A stretch of DNA of 64,000 nucleotides from Paenibacillus cymbidii (GTDB taxonomy: Bacteria; Bacillota; Bacilli; Paenibacillales; NBRC-103111), in assembly GCF_004764705.1 (NCBI RefSeq), contig NZ_SHLX01000017.1:62001-126000 (forward strand), written 5' to 3'. Positions 1 through 9,202 of this stretch are shown here, one piece after another (the stretch's first letter is position 1; every line of letters starts with the position of its first letter). The position numbers and the translations under genes are program-made. The notes below the pieces were generated by a model, which did no database searches, had not been told where the DNA came from, and worked only from the letters and a program-made list of their open reading frames with translations.

Positions 1-1
1 C

Positions 2-1981
2 TATTCGACCGTCGGAAGCGGCGCGAGCGCGGTCGGCGTCGGACATTTCAATGGCGACTCCTTTCCCGACCTGGTTGTCGTGAACACGGCGAACGATAAC
101 GTTTCCGTTCTGCTCGGTTACGGAGACGGCAATTTCGCGCCTAAAAGCAATTACTCGCTGCTGCTGGGCGGCTCGAATGCCGAATCGATCGCCGTCGGCG
201 ACTTCAACGGCGACGGGTACGACGATTTTGCCGTCACAAGCCGGACTTATCACACGATAGAAGTTTATTTCGCGAACGCAAGCGGGACCGGCGCATTTGC
301 CTATAGCGCCAATTACATGGTCGGCATGAACCCTGCCGCGGTTATCGCCAAAGACTTTAACGGCGACAGCCTGTTGGATTTGGCGGTGGCGAACCACGAT
401 TCGAATGACGTTTCGATTCTGCTCGGCGCCGCGAACGGCACTTTCGGAAGCGCCGCTTCCTTCGCTTCCGGCAGCGGACCGTCCGCGCTGGTCGGCGGGC
501 TGTTCAACGGCGACGCGATTCCCGATCTGGCCGTGACGGACAGCGGTTCGGACAGGGTGTCTCTGCTGCCGGGCAACGGGGACGGCACGTTCGGCGCTGC
601 CGTTGCCGCATCCGTCGGCACGAACCCCGTCTTCCTCGCCGCAGGAGATTGGGATGGCGCCGGGGGGCTCGATTTGGCTGTCGCGAACAAAGGGAACAAC
701 ACCGTTTCGATCCTGACCGGCAACAACGATGGCACCTTTACCGCCGCGGACCCGATTTTTACCGGCAAATTTTCCGCTCCGGCGGCGGTGGCGGCCGTTG
801 ATTTCGACGGGCAGCAGCATGTCGGGCTCGTTGTTGCGGAGAACAACTGGAAACGTTTATCGGTGTACAAGCCGCTTCCTTACCGGGGAACGATTCAGCT
901 GCAATCTTCTTCATACAGCGTGAACGAAAATGACGGCAGCGTCGCCATAACGGTCACCCGTACGGGAGGGAGCGGCGTCGCCAGCGCCTTGTACGGAACC
1001 TCCGGCGGCACGGCGACGGCGGGGGTCGACTATAAGGCGGTATCCGGAAGGGTGGTCTTCCAGAACGGGGAGACGAGTAAAACGATTGCGATCCCGATCA
1101 TGGACGACGCCGCAAGCGAAAGCGATGAAACGGTTGTCGTTTACGTTGACAATCCGCTTCCCGGGGCTGTACTGGGAGCAACCGCTCTCGCTACGCTGAC
1201 GATCGTGGACGACGATACGGATGCGACGCCGACACCGACGCCAACGCCGACACCGACGCCGACACCGACGCCAACGCCGACAGCGATACCAACGACGGGC
1301 CCGACGCCGGACCCGGTGTCGACGCCGACCCCAACCCCGGCGCCTACACCGGCGCCAACGCCGGCACCGACAGTGCCGCCGCGGCCCACACCGTCGCTTG
1401 CGCCAAGCCCGTCGCCGACACCGGTCCCGATCGCCCCCGCTTTCAGCGATATTGCCGGCCATTGGGCGGAGGACATCATCCTGGCGTCCGCTCGCGAGCA
1501 ATGGCTGCACGGTTACCCGGACGGCACCTTCCGGCCGGACGATCCGATCGCGCGGGCGGAGTTTGCGGTGATGCTGATGCAGTTTTGGAAGCCTCAGGCA
1601 GCGGAGGGCGAGCTTCCTTTTGCCGATCGGGAGCAAATCGGCGAATGGGCGCGGGCAGCGATCGCGCAGGCCGTACAGCTCGGCATTCTGGAAGGCTACC
1701 CGGACGGCACGTTCCGGCCGGATCAAGCGATCACCCGCGCGGAAATCGCGAAGATGATCGTTGGGCTGTATGCGATGGAGCCCAATGGATCGGGGGCGGC
1801 CGGCTATGCCGACGACGATCAAGTGCCGGCTTGGGCCCAGCCGGCCATTCGCTTCGCCCGCGAGCGCCGTCTGATGGAGGGGCGGGACGGCAACCGGTTC
1901 GTGCCGAACGACTACACGACAAGGGCCGAGGCCGTTGCGGTAATCTCCAGGCTGGAGCCTCCGCGCGGCAGCGGCGAGTGA
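2..1981 (+). CDS. SLH-anchored surface protein with FG-GAP/VCBS repeats and Calx-beta domain (5' end outside window)
   Basis: The reading frame is open to the left edge, so the N-terminus and signal peptide are missing; 659 residues are visible. At least five FG-GAP/VCBS-type repeats come first (cores such as VGDFNGDGYDDFAV and AKDFNGDSLLDLAV), which form calcium-binding beta-propeller blades in this family. A Calx-beta domain follows at about residues 296-405 (YSVNENDG, GVDYKAVSG, DESDETV-like acidic run). A Pro-Thr-rich linker (about 408-477) leads to three SLH domains (about 480-658; HWAEDIILASA, GYPDGTFRPD twice). SLH domains bind pyruvylated secondary wall polymer in Gram-positive bacteria, so the protein should sit on the cell wall with its propeller exposed. 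Function beyond adhesion or structure cannot be told from sequence. Confidence 0.9.
   Translation, partial: YSTVGSGASAVGVGHFNGDSFPDLVVVNTANDNVSVLLGYGDGNFAPKSNYSLLLGGSNAESIAVGDFNGDGYDDFAVTSRTYHTIEVYFANASGTGAFAYSANYMVGMNPAAVIAKDFNGDSLLDLAVANHDSNDVSILLGAANGTFGSAASFASGSGPSALVGGLFNGDAIPDLAVTDSGSDRVSLLPGNGDGTFGAAVAASVGTNPVFLAAGDWDGAGGLDLAVANKGNNTVSILTGNNDGTFTAADPIFTGKFSAPAAVAAVDFDGQQHVGLVVAENNWKRLSVYKPLPYRGTIQLQSSSYSVNENDGSVAITVTRTGGSGVASALYGTSGGTATAGVDYKAVSGRVVFQNGETSKTIAIPIMDDAASESDETVVVYVDNPLPGAVLGATALATLTIVDDDTDATPTPTPTPTPTPTPTPTPTAIPTTGPTPDPVSTPTPTPAPTPAPTPAPTVPPRPTPSLAPSPSPTPVPIAPAFSDIAGHWAEDIILASAREQWLHGYPDGTFRPDDPIARAEFAVMLMQFWKPQAAEGELPFADREQIGEWARAAIAQAVQLGILEGYPDGTFRPDQAITRAEIAKMIVGLYAMEPNGSGAAGYADDDQVPAWAQPAIRFARERRLMEGRDGNRFVPNDYTTRAEAVAVISRLEPPRGSGE
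1223..1430 (+). repeat. low-complexity Pro-Thr coding repeat
   Basis: Degenerate tandem repeats of the codon pair ACG/CCG (ccgacaccgacgcc and variants) encode the PTPTP linker between the Calx-beta and SLH domains. Such tracts vary in length between strains and create long spurious frames on both strands. Confidence 0.85.
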
Positions 1982-2195
1982 AGTCGGGAGGCCGCATCTG
2001 ACGTAGGCCGGAGGGTTGCGGCAGGTTGCCGGTTGGCAACCTGTTCGGCCCTCATCGGGCGTCATTGTGCCTCAAACATGCCCGCTATCCCCTTCGTTCA
2101 GACAGGAACGGGTTTGTTCTCTCCGCAACTTCCTTCTGCCCGCTATCCCCTCGACTCAATCGCAAGCATCCACAACTTTTATCCCCTTTCATGAG

Positions 2196-2225
2196 AAAAA
2201 CCGTCAGGGAAGATCACCCTGACGG
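2196..2225 (-). terminator. intrinsic terminator-like hairpin, best read leftwards
   Basis: CCGTCAGGG and CCCTGACGG form a perfect 9-bp stem around a 7-nt loop. On the minus strand the stem is followed directly by TTTTT, while on the plus strand only TCCTTTG follows. No minus-strand gene is visible to its right, so it is either an orphan, part of a lost gene, or a weak terminator for the SLH gene. Confidence 0.5.
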
Positions 2226-2444
2226 TCCTTTGGGTTTGGAGTCTGAAAGGGGCTGCTTTTTTTGCCCCGCGGCCATCGGGGCAAGCGCAATGCCGCGGTG
2301 GCAATCTGGCTTGGCCGGCAACTGCCAAGCCTCCATTGGGCCGGGCCGATGCTAGGGAAGGCTGGCCTTGGGAGGGAGGATCTCCGATCATGGAGCAGAC
2401 ACTTTGCTTCATGCCCGCCATTCCCTATCCGCCAACTAGCACCT

Positions 2445-2645
2445 TGCCAAATAGGCCATGTTTTCTTGCCTATTTCGCCAAAAACGGGCCGTCCCTACGA
2501 AATAGCCAGTGATTTCACTGGCTATTTCGCTTGAAGTGCCTGTTTGAAGGCGATCACGGGCAAATAACCAGTGTTTTCACTGGCTATTTTCGTCGAGCCG
2601 GGCGCAAGGGGGCCAATAGGCCATTTTTCATGGGCTATTTGGGTT
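2445..2645 (-). repeat. four-hairpin intergenic element, copy 1 (inverted)
   Basis: Four short inverted repeats lie in series: aaataggccatgttttcttgcctattt, a perfect 13-bp stem AAATAGCCAGTGA / TCACTGGCTATTT with a TT loop, AAATAACCAGTG / CACTGGCTATTT, and CCAATAGGCCAT / ATGGGCTATTTGG. Read on the minus strand it is colinear with the copies at 43219 and 53594, including conserved spacer text (CCCGTTTTTGGCGAAATAGGCAA). Confidence 0.8.
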
Positions 2646-2850
2646 GCCGAGCAAGAAATCGGGCCACTCAGGGCGGTTCGCCAGGGTATGCTTCCAAACG
2701 CCAACTTGAGCCAATGGGATAACCCGCAGAAGCGAACTGCTGCCGACTATAGACACACTCACTCGCCCCCACGCCAATTGAGTCAATGGGAAACACTGTT
2801 CTTTTGGCGCTGCCGGTGTCACACAGGATAGGGAAGTGGAAAAAGAGGAG

Positions 2851-2879
2851 TGGATGCCCGGAAGCGCTTTTTCTATACT
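2851..2879 (+). promoter_or_regulatory. putative sigma-A promoter of the yesM-like gene
   Basis: TATACT (2874-2879) is a good -10; TGGATG (2851-2856) at 17-bp spacing is a poor -35. A CcpA-like half palindrome (GGAAGCGCTTTTTC, about 2860-2873) lies between them, but it has two to three mismatches to the cre consensus, so catabolite control here is only a suggestion. Confidence 0.4.
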
Positions 2880-2924
2880 AGAGGGTAAGGGGGAACTTAG
2901 CTTGCCGAGGGGGGCGGACAACAA

Positions 2925-4697
2925 TTGCGTCACTTGAAGAACCCGACGATCTTCTTGCGGGTAGTCGTCCTTTTCCTGCTGGTCATCATTCCGGTGTACA
3001 TGCTCGTATTTGCGATCATTCACATGAGCGGCGTCATCCTGCACAAGGAAATCGCCAGTTCGATGGAGTCCCGCATCAGCTCGTATTCGGACTTGATCGA
3101 TTCGGAAATCAACCACATCGCCAACCTGAAAACCGAATATTTGTACGACGAAGACTTGCAGAAGTTGAGCACCGTGTCCATCACTCTGAACGATTACGAG
3201 CGGCTCGCCGCCGTAAACCGCTTCTCCCAGAAGCTGCAGCTGTTCAAGGAATCGAGCCGCATCGTCGAAGACGTGCAGGTGTACATCCCCAACGTGCAAA
3301 AAACGATTCGCGTCATGAGCTACTCGGCGCCGATGGGCGACGATGAAATGCGGATGATCCGCGAAACGAACACCGATCGCAGTCCCAAAATCGTAGCCTG
3401 GAACAATCAATTGATTCTCGCCCTCTACGACCCGCCGTTCTCCGGCTCGGGGTCGAATTTTTATTTTAAAATCAGGTTATCCGCCTCTCTCCTCCAGGAC
3501 TCGTTGAAGAAAATTACGGCGAAGGAAGACGGCAAGTTCTTCCTGACGAATGCGACCAATTCGTGGATGATTTCCAACATGCCGCTCGAAACGGAGCAGC
3601 GGGCGAAACGAAATATCGTTTCGTTCCTGTCCGACCAGACGAAGCGCGGCGACAGCGGCTTCGGCAACATCGAGCTGGACGGCGAAAACTATTTCGGCGC
3701 CTATCGCAGCTCGAGTTACACGAAAACGACGCTGTTCGTAGCCGTGCCCGACCGTCTTGCATTCGGCACGCTGCAGCGGTACAGCATGCTGTTCTGGGTG
3801 CTGTCGATCGCCTCTGTCATCATTCTCGTCGCCTTCGCCTACTGGATTTTCCTTCTCATCCACCGCCCGTTGCAAGTGATGGTCCGCGCCCTGCGCAAAG
3901 TCGAGCACGGCGATCTGAACATTTCGCTGCGCCACGGCAAACACGACGAATTCCAATATTTGTACCGGCAATTCAATAACATGGTGAGCCGGCTGCGCGA
4001 GCTGATTCACGAGGTGTACGAAGAACGGATTCATTCGCAGCAAGCCGAACTCAAGCAGCTGCAATCGCAAATCAATCCCCATTTTCTGTACAACTCGATT
4101 TTTGTGCTGCACCGGATGGCCGCTTCCTACGGGTTGCCGGACGTGACGCGGTTTACGGATTTTCTCGGCAAATATTTTTTGTTTCTGACGCGAACCGGCT
4201 CGAGCGAGGTCGGACTGTCGGACGAATGGAACCATGCCGCGATCTATACGGAAATTCAGAAAGTACGGTTCGCCGAACGCATTCGGGTCGAGTGGCCGGA
4301 GTTCCCGCAGCCATACAGCACGATCCGGGTCCCCCGGCTCATTATTCAGCCGCTTCTGGAGAACGCTTACAAGTACGGGCTGGAGAAAAAACAGCAGGGC
4401 GGCCTGCTGCGCATCGCCGTCGACACCGGGTACGACGGGAGGTTGTTGATCGTCATCGAAGACAACGGAGACGAGTTGACCGACGCCACGCTGCAGCGGC
4501 TGGAGATGTCGCTGCTCGGCGGCGCCGGAGTGACGGAAACGACCGGGCTAGTCAATGTGCATCGCCGGCTGCAGCTTCATTTTACGCCGGAGTATGGCCT
4601 TAGCTTCGGAAAAAGCGAGCTGGGCGGGCTGAAAGTAATCGTCGCCATTCCGGCGAAAGGAGAGATGACGCATGTACCGGCTGTTGATCGTGGATGA
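2925..4697 (+). CDS. YesM-type sensor histidine kinase
   Basis: A 590-residue membrane sensor kinase. A first membrane segment (about 9-31) and a second (about 287-310) flank an extracellular sensor region of roughly 250 residues; HAMP follows (about 311-365), then the His_kinase family motif QINPHFLYNS with the phospho-acceptor His386, and a HATPase domain with the N box (QPLLENAYKYG). TTG is taken as start because GAGGGGGG precedes it. The last 26 bp overlap the response regulator gene, a sign of translational coupling. By family knowledge it phosphorylates the next gene's product when an extracellular sugar ligand, or the ligand-loaded binding protein of the locus, is present. The ligand is unknown. 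Confidence 0.93.
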   Translation: MRHLKNPTIFLRVVVLFLLVIIPVYMLVFAIIHMSGVILHKEIASSMESRISSYSDLIDSEINHIANLKTEYLYDEDLQKLSTVSITLNDYERLAAVNRFSQKLQLFKESSRIVEDVQVYIPNVQKTIRVMSYSAPMGDDEMRMIRETNTDRSPKIVAWNNQLILALYDPPFSGSGSNFYFKIRLSASLLQDSLKKITAKEDGKFFLTNATNSWMISNMPLETEQRAKRNIVSFLSDQTKRGDSGFGNIELDGENYFGAYRSSSYTKTTLFVAVPDRLAFGTLQRYSMLFWVLSIASVIILVAFAYWIFLLIHRPLQVMVRALRKVEHGDLNISLRHGKHDEFQYLYRQFNNMVSRLRELIHEVYEERIHSQQAELKQLQSQINPHFLYNSIFVLHRMAASYGLPDVTRFTDFLGKYFLFLTRTGSSEVGLSDEWNHAAIYTEIQKVRFAERIRVEWPEFPQPYSTIRVPRLIIQPLLENAYKYGLEKKQQGGLLRIAVDTGYDGRLLIVIEDNGDELTDATLQRLEMSLLGGAGVTETTGLVNVHRRLQLHFTPEYGLSFGKSELGGLKVIVAIPAKGEMTHVPAVDRG

Positions 4698-6363
4698 CGA
4701 GCCGATTATCGTGAACGGACTGGTCGACTTTTTCGCCCAGCAGGAGGAGCTGCCGCTGGAGGTATACGGCGCCTATTCGGCGGAAGAGGCGCTGCAGCTG
4801 CTGCTGCACAACCGCCTCGACATCGTCGTGACGGATATCGGCATGCCGGGAATGGACGGGCTGCAGCTGCAGAAGAGGATCGTGCGGCAGTGGCCCCGCT
4901 GCAAAGTCATTTTTTTGACCGGATTCGACGAGTTTGCTTACGTGCAGGAGGCGATGCGGCACCAGGGAGTCGACTACGTGCTGAAGGCGGAAGGCGACGG
5001 AGCAATCGTTCGGGCGGTGGAAAAGGCGATCGAGCAAACGAACGCGGAGATGAAGAAGGAGGAGCTCGTAGCCCAGGCGGAACGCCAGCTTCGTTTGGCG
5101 ATTCCTTCGCTGCAGAAGGAGCTGCTGAAGAGCGTGCTGCTGGAGGACCCGGTATCCCTTCGCCGTCTTCCCGAGCAATTCCGCGAGCTGCAGCTTCCGT
5201 TCGATGCCCGGCGGCAAGCGCTGCTCGTTATGGTCAGGGTCGACAGCTACAAGTCGTCGTCGTACAGCCACTACGACCGTGGCCTGCTCGCTTCCGCGAT
5301 TCACAATATCGCTGCGGAATATTTGCAGGCGTCCGTTTCGTTCGTTCCCGCAGAGCTGGAGTACGGGCGGACCGTCTGGTTCCTGCAGCCATCCGCTTGG
5401 CCGGAGGAGGAGGGCGACTCGTCCGCGGCAGACGGCGACGGCGATGGCGTCGGCGACGACGTATGGACGGCCGTCATCTCGTTCGTCAAAGGCTGTCTGG
5501 AATCGATTCAGCTGACGTGCAAGGAACTGCTGGGCATGGAGCTTTCGTTCGTCATGCGGGAGCAGCCCTTGGCGTGGAATGAAGCCGGCAAGCGGGCGGA
5601 AGAATACAAGGGCGTGTTGTCCCACGGCCTCGGCATGGGGACGGAGCTGCTTTACACGTACCGCGGCCATGGGCAAACGCCCGATCCGGGGCCGGTTCAT
5701 ACCGGCCAGTGGAAGCTGAAGCTGGAGCTGCTGAAGCGGCAGTTGGAGAACGGGCAGCAGGAAGCTTTCCATGCCGTGTACGCGGAAATCATGAACGAAG
5801 CGGCCGGGCGCGGGGACGCCCAGGCGCTGCGGCAGGAAATTTACTACTCGCTTGTGCCGTTGTTTCTGCCCCACGTGAACCGGCACTTTGCCGACGCCGG
5901 CTGCAGCGAATCGGCCGTAAGCAAGCTGACGCGCCTGGATGCGTTTCACTCTTGGGAAGAGGCCACTGCTTATTTCCGGGATATCGCCGACGCGATTTTT
6001 GCCCGCAGCATGGTAGGCATGGAGCAGGAAGAACACGCCGTCGTGCAAAAAATTCACCGCTACGTCCACGATCACCTGGGCGACGATGTGTCGCTCGTTC
6101 GTATTGGCGATATTACGGGGCACAACACGAAGTATTTGTCCCGTCTGTACAAAAAAATTACCGGCGAAGATTTGTCCGCCTATATCGGCCGTATGAAGCT
6201 GGCGCGGGCGCAAACGATGCTGAAGGAAACCGAACTGAAAATGTACGAGATTTCGGCGGCCATCGGCTTTTTGTCGGAGCCGTACTTTTACCGCTTCTTC
6301 CGCAAGGCAACGGGCATAACGCCGCTTGAATACCGCGAACTGCACAAGGTAGCGAGAAGATAG
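4672..6363 (+). CDS. YesN-type response regulator, AraC-family output
   Basis: 563 residues. The receiver domain has the acidic pair DD at 8-9, the phospho-acceptor Asp55 (VVTDIGMPG) and the switch Lys in YVLKAEGD. A middle region of about 300 residues shows no motif I recognise. The C-terminal 100 residues are two AraC-type helix-turn-helix units (ISAAIGFLSEPYFYRFFRKATG is the second, typical signature). The start ATG at 4672 overlaps the kinase gene by 26 bp. It should activate the transporter operon beginning at 6468, whose promoter has a perfect -10 and no good -35. Confidence 0.93.
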   Translation: MYRLLIVDDEPIIVNGLVDFFAQQEELPLEVYGAYSAEEALQLLLHNRLDIVVTDIGMPGMDGLQLQKRIVRQWPRCKVIFLTGFDEFAYVQEAMRHQGVDYVLKAEGDGAIVRAVEKAIEQTNAEMKKEELVAQAERQLRLAIPSLQKELLKSVLLEDPVSLRRLPEQFRELQLPFDARRQALLVMVRVDSYKSSSYSHYDRGLLASAIHNIAAEYLQASVSFVPAELEYGRTVWFLQPSAWPEEEGDSSAADGDGDGVGDDVWTAVISFVKGCLESIQLTCKELLGMELSFVMREQPLAWNEAGKRAEEYKGVLSHGLGMGTELLYTYRGHGQTPDPGPVHTGQWKLKLELLKRQLENGQQEAFHAVYAEIMNEAAGRGDAQALRQEIYYSLVPLFLPHVNRHFADAGCSESAVSKLTRLDAFHSWEEATAYFRDIADAIFARSMVGMEQEEHAVVQKIHRYVHDHLGDDVSLVRIGDITGHNTKYLSRLYKKITGEDLSAYIGRMKLARAQTMLKETELKMYEISAAIGFLSEPYFYRFFRKATGITPLEYRELHKVARR

Positions 6364-6413
6364 CGGAAGTGGAAATCGGAAAGTAGCTGCGTCTTTCGCC
6401 GTCCCTCTATAAT
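6361..6413 (+). promoter_or_regulatory. putative activator-dependent promoter of the transporter/enzyme operon
   Basis: TATAAT at 6408-6413 is a perfect -10, while the position 17 bp upstream (AGCTGC, 6385-6390) does not resemble TTGACA. Just upstream are three spaced GGAA repeats (GCGGAAGT, GGAAAT, CGGAAAGT; 6363-6384), about one repeat per 7-8 bp. This arrangement suits a promoter that needs an AraC-type activator, presumably the regulator encoded directly upstream. Confidence 0.5.
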
Positions 6414-6467
6414 GGGCTTGAAGAGACGTCCTTCACAAAAACGCACCATTTTTTAGGGGGAATGCAC

Positions 6468-8180
6468 ATGACAAGAAGAGTAGTCCACGTTTCGCTCTGT
6501 CTCGCATTGATCGTTTCGGTGCTGCTGTCCGCCTGCTCGAAAAAGGATGACGGCGCCGCAGCCGGCTCGCCTTCCGCCTCCGCCAGCGCCGGCGCCAGTA
6601 TCAAGCCGTCGTCAAGCGCGGCGGCTTCGCCCGCGCCGGTCGTCATCGATCCGTTTGCGAAGCACAACCCGCCGATCGCGATCTCCACTGTCCGGCGCAT
6701 CGACGCCAGCATGAAGCTGCCGGCCGGGCAAACGTACGAGGACAACGTCTGGACGAAGGCGCTTGCCAGCGAGCTCGGCATCAACGTGAACGTCACGTGG
6801 ACGGCCGACGGCTCGCAATACGACAACAAGCTGAACGTGACGATCGCTTCGGGCGCCTTGCCCGATCTGATGCGGGTGAACGCCGCGCAGCTGAAGCAGC
6901 TGATCGAGTCGAACAGCCTGGAAGACTTGACCGACGTCTTCAACAAGTACGCTTCGCCGGATACGAAAAAGCAGTATGCCGTCGGCGACAGCATCGCCTT
7001 GAAGTCGGCCCAGGTCGGCGGCAAGCTGTACGCGATTCCGAATACGGCTTCGGCGATTGCCGGCGCGGCTTCCCCGCTCGTCTGGGTGCGCTCCGACTGG
7101 ATGAAGAAGCTGAATTTGCAGCCGCCGAAAACGATGCAGGATCTGCTGACTATCGCCAGGGCGTTCACCAATAACGACCCGGACGGCAACGGCAAAAAGG
7201 ATACGGTCGGTTACGCGTTCACGAACAATTTCCTCGAGAGCGGACTCGGCAACCTTGGTTTCTTCAACGGCTACCACGCTTATCCGTCGATCTGGGTGAA
7301 GGATAAGACCGGCAAACTCGTCTACGGCAGCACGCAGCCGGAGATGAAGAAGGCGCTGCAGGATTTGCAGCAGCTGTACAAGGACGGGGCGATCGACCAG
7401 GAATTTACCGTCAAGGACGGCGCCAAGGTGATCGACATGATCACCGCCGGGCAAGTCGGCATCCTGACGTCGGCGCACTATTTTGGCCAATTCACGCACA
7501 AGTTGAAGGTCCGCGATCCGAACGCGGAGTGGACGCCGTACCCGCTGCTGTCGATCGACAGCGAACCGGCCAAGGTCGGGCTGAAGTCGCCCGCGCTCGA
7601 ATATTACGTCGTTCGCAAAGGCTACAAGAATCCGGAAGCGATCGTGCAGATGTTCAATTTCTACTACAAAATGACGGTCGGCAAAGACGCGACGCAGGAA
7701 GCGTACGATCGTTTCATGTATGACAAATCGGACGGCTCCATCCAGCTGTGGAAGTTTTCGCCCGTCTCCACCAACGATGCGACCGACGAGCCGTTCATGC
7801 AGATGGTCGACGCTTTCGATACGAAGGATCCGAACAAGGCGGTCGCCATGGACGCGAAGACGATCTACGGCAACGCGATGAAGGCGCAAGCCGGCGAGAA
7901 CAGCCTGTTCGGCTGGACGCTCTACTACCCGGCCTGGAAAATCATCAAGGACGTCATGGACAAAAAACTGACGCTCAACACCGCCTTCTACGGTGCGCCG
8001 ACAGCGACGATGACCGACAAAAACGCAACGCTGCTGAAGCTGGAGTACGAAACGTTCACGAAAATCATCATGGGCGCGGCGCCGATCGAAGAGTTCGACA
8101 AATTCGTCGAAAACTGGAGCAAGCTGGGCGGCGATCAAATCACGGGTGAAGTGAACGCCTGGAGCAAGACGCAAAACTGA
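6468..8180 (+). CDS. extracellular solute-binding lipoprotein (LplA-type)
   Basis: 570 residues. The N-terminus is a lipoprotein signal (basic MTRRVVH, hydrophobic core, lipobox LLSAC) followed by a Ser/Ala-rich spacer, so the mature protein is lipid-anchored outside the membrane. Body and C-terminus match the large family-1 binding proteins that serve YtcP/LplB permeases. ATG 6468 is preferred to the ATG two codons upstream because AGGGGG lies 7 nt before it. It should deliver an oligosaccharide or sugar derivative to the two permeases that follow; no ATPase gene is present, as is usual when MsmX-like ATPases are shared. Confidence 0.92.
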   Translation: MTRRVVHVSLCLALIVSVLLSACSKKDDGAAAGSPSASASAGASIKPSSSAAASPAPVVIDPFAKHNPPIAISTVRRIDASMKLPAGQTYEDNVWTKALASELGINVNVTWTADGSQYDNKLNVTIASGALPDLMRVNAAQLKQLIESNSLEDLTDVFNKYASPDTKKQYAVGDSIALKSAQVGGKLYAIPNTASAIAGAASPLVWVRSDWMKKLNLQPPKTMQDLLTIARAFTNNDPDGNGKKDTVGYAFTNNFLESGLGNLGFFNGYHAYPSIWVKDKTGKLVYGSTQPEMKKALQDLQQLYKDGAIDQEFTVKDGAKVIDMITAGQVGILTSAHYFGQFTHKLKVRDPNAEWTPYPLLSIDSEPAKVGLKSPALEYYVVRKGYKNPEAIVQMFNFYYKMTVGKDATQEAYDRFMYDKSDGSIQLWKFSPVSTNDATDEPFMQMVDAFDTKDPNKAVAMDAKTIYGNAMKAQAGENSLFGWTLYYPAWKIIKDVMDKKLTLNTAFYGAPTATMTDKNATLLKLEYETFTKIIMGAAPIEEFDKFVENWSKLGGDQITGEVNAWSKTQN

Positions 8181-8251
8181 CGCCAGGGAAGCCGCCGGGG
8201 GGCCGGACGATTCCGGTCTTCCGGTCCCCGGGGGCAACGAAAGGAACGCCT

Positions 8252-9151
8252 ATGGGAGCACGCAAATGGATCCGAGAAACGCCGCTTCATCTGATGATGA
8301 TTCCTTCGCTTGTTTTGCTGCTCGTCTTCAGTTATGTGCCGATGTTCGGACTGGTTATCGCTTTCCAGAAGTTTTATCCGGCGCTGGGCGTCTTCCGCTC
8401 CCGCTGGATCGGCTGGGACAATTTCCGCTACATGATCGAGCTGCCGTTTATTTTTCAAGTGGTCTGGAACACGATTGTAATCGCTTGTTTGAAGATGGTG
8501 ACGGGAACGGTTCTGCCGCTCGTCGTCTCCATACTGCTGAATGAAGTGCGCCGCCGCTTCGTCCGGGGCGGTATTCAAACACTGATTTACATGCCGCACT
8601 TCCTGTCCTGGGTCATTCTGTCCGGCATTCTGATCGACGTGCTCGGCACCAAAGGGATCGTCAACGGCTTCCTCGGCACGTTGTTCGACGGCAAGCCGAT
8701 CTTCTTCCTCGGCGACAACCGCTGGTTCCGGTTCGTGCTTGTCGCTTCCGACGCGTGGAAGGAGTTCGGCTTCAGCACGATCGTCTATTTGGCCGCGATT
8801 ACCGGGATCAATCCGTCCTTGTACGAATCGGCCGTCGTGGACGGGGCGAACCGCTGGAAACAGACCTGGCACATCACCTTGCCGGGCATGCTGCCGATCA
8901 TCGTGCTGCTCGCAACGCTTAGCCTCGGCAACGTGCTGAACGCCGGATTCGACCAGGTGTACAACCTGTATAACCCCGCCGTGTACAAAACGGGCGACAT
9001 CATCGACACGCTCATCTATCGCATGGGGCTCGTCGATATGCAGTATGGCTTATCGACGGCGGTAGGACTGTTCAAGTCGGTTATCTCTTTCGCCATGATC
9101 TCCATCTCCTATTTGCTGGCCTACCGGTTTGCGGGCTACCGGATTTTTTAG
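8252..9151 (+). CDS. ABC transporter permease, LplB/UgpA-type
   Basis: 299 residues with about six membrane segments, beginning PLHLMMIPSLVLLLVF. The cytoplasmic EAA loop that docks the ATPase is visible (YESAVVDGANRWKQTWHITLPG). Preceded by GAAAGGA. It pairs with the next permease and the lipoprotein before it as a sugar importer. Confidence 0.92.
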   Translation: MGARKWIRETPLHLMMIPSLVLLLVFSYVPMFGLVIAFQKFYPALGVFRSRWIGWDNFRYMIELPFIFQVVWNTIVIACLKMVTGTVLPLVVSILLNEVRRRFVRGGIQTLIYMPHFLSWVILSGILIDVLGTKGIVNGFLGTLFDGKPIFFLGDNRWFRFVLVASDAWKEFGFSTIVYLAAITGINPSLYESAVVDGANRWKQTWHITLPGMLPIIVLLATLSLGNVLNAGFDQVYNLYNPAVYKTGDIIDTLIYRMGLVDMQYGLSTAVGLFKSVISFAMISISYLLAYRFAGYRIF

Positions 9152-9202
9152 ACACGACGAACAAAAAACCTCCCTTGCGGGGCTAACGAGGAGGGGATTC
9201 GG

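Larger units (their letters stand above)
1982..2924. other. gene-free stretch with short repeats
   Basis: I find no convincing gene in these 943 bases. It holds a direct repeat (gcccgctatcccct at about 2080 and 2138), a minus-strand terminator-like hairpin (2196-2225), one copy of the four-hairpin element (2445-2645), another direct repeat (acgccaacttgagccaatggga at about 2699 and a variant at about 2772), and the promoter of the next gene near 2874. Confidence 0.6.

Noticed and set aside
2445..2645. Insertion sequence or MITE with terminal inverted repeats
   Set aside because: No outer terminal inverted repeats or clear target duplications frame the four hairpins; kept as a repeat element of unknown mobility.
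4600..6345. 581-codon minus-strand frame over the response regulator
   Set aside because: Antisense of a motif-confirmed AraC response regulator; no motifs of its own.
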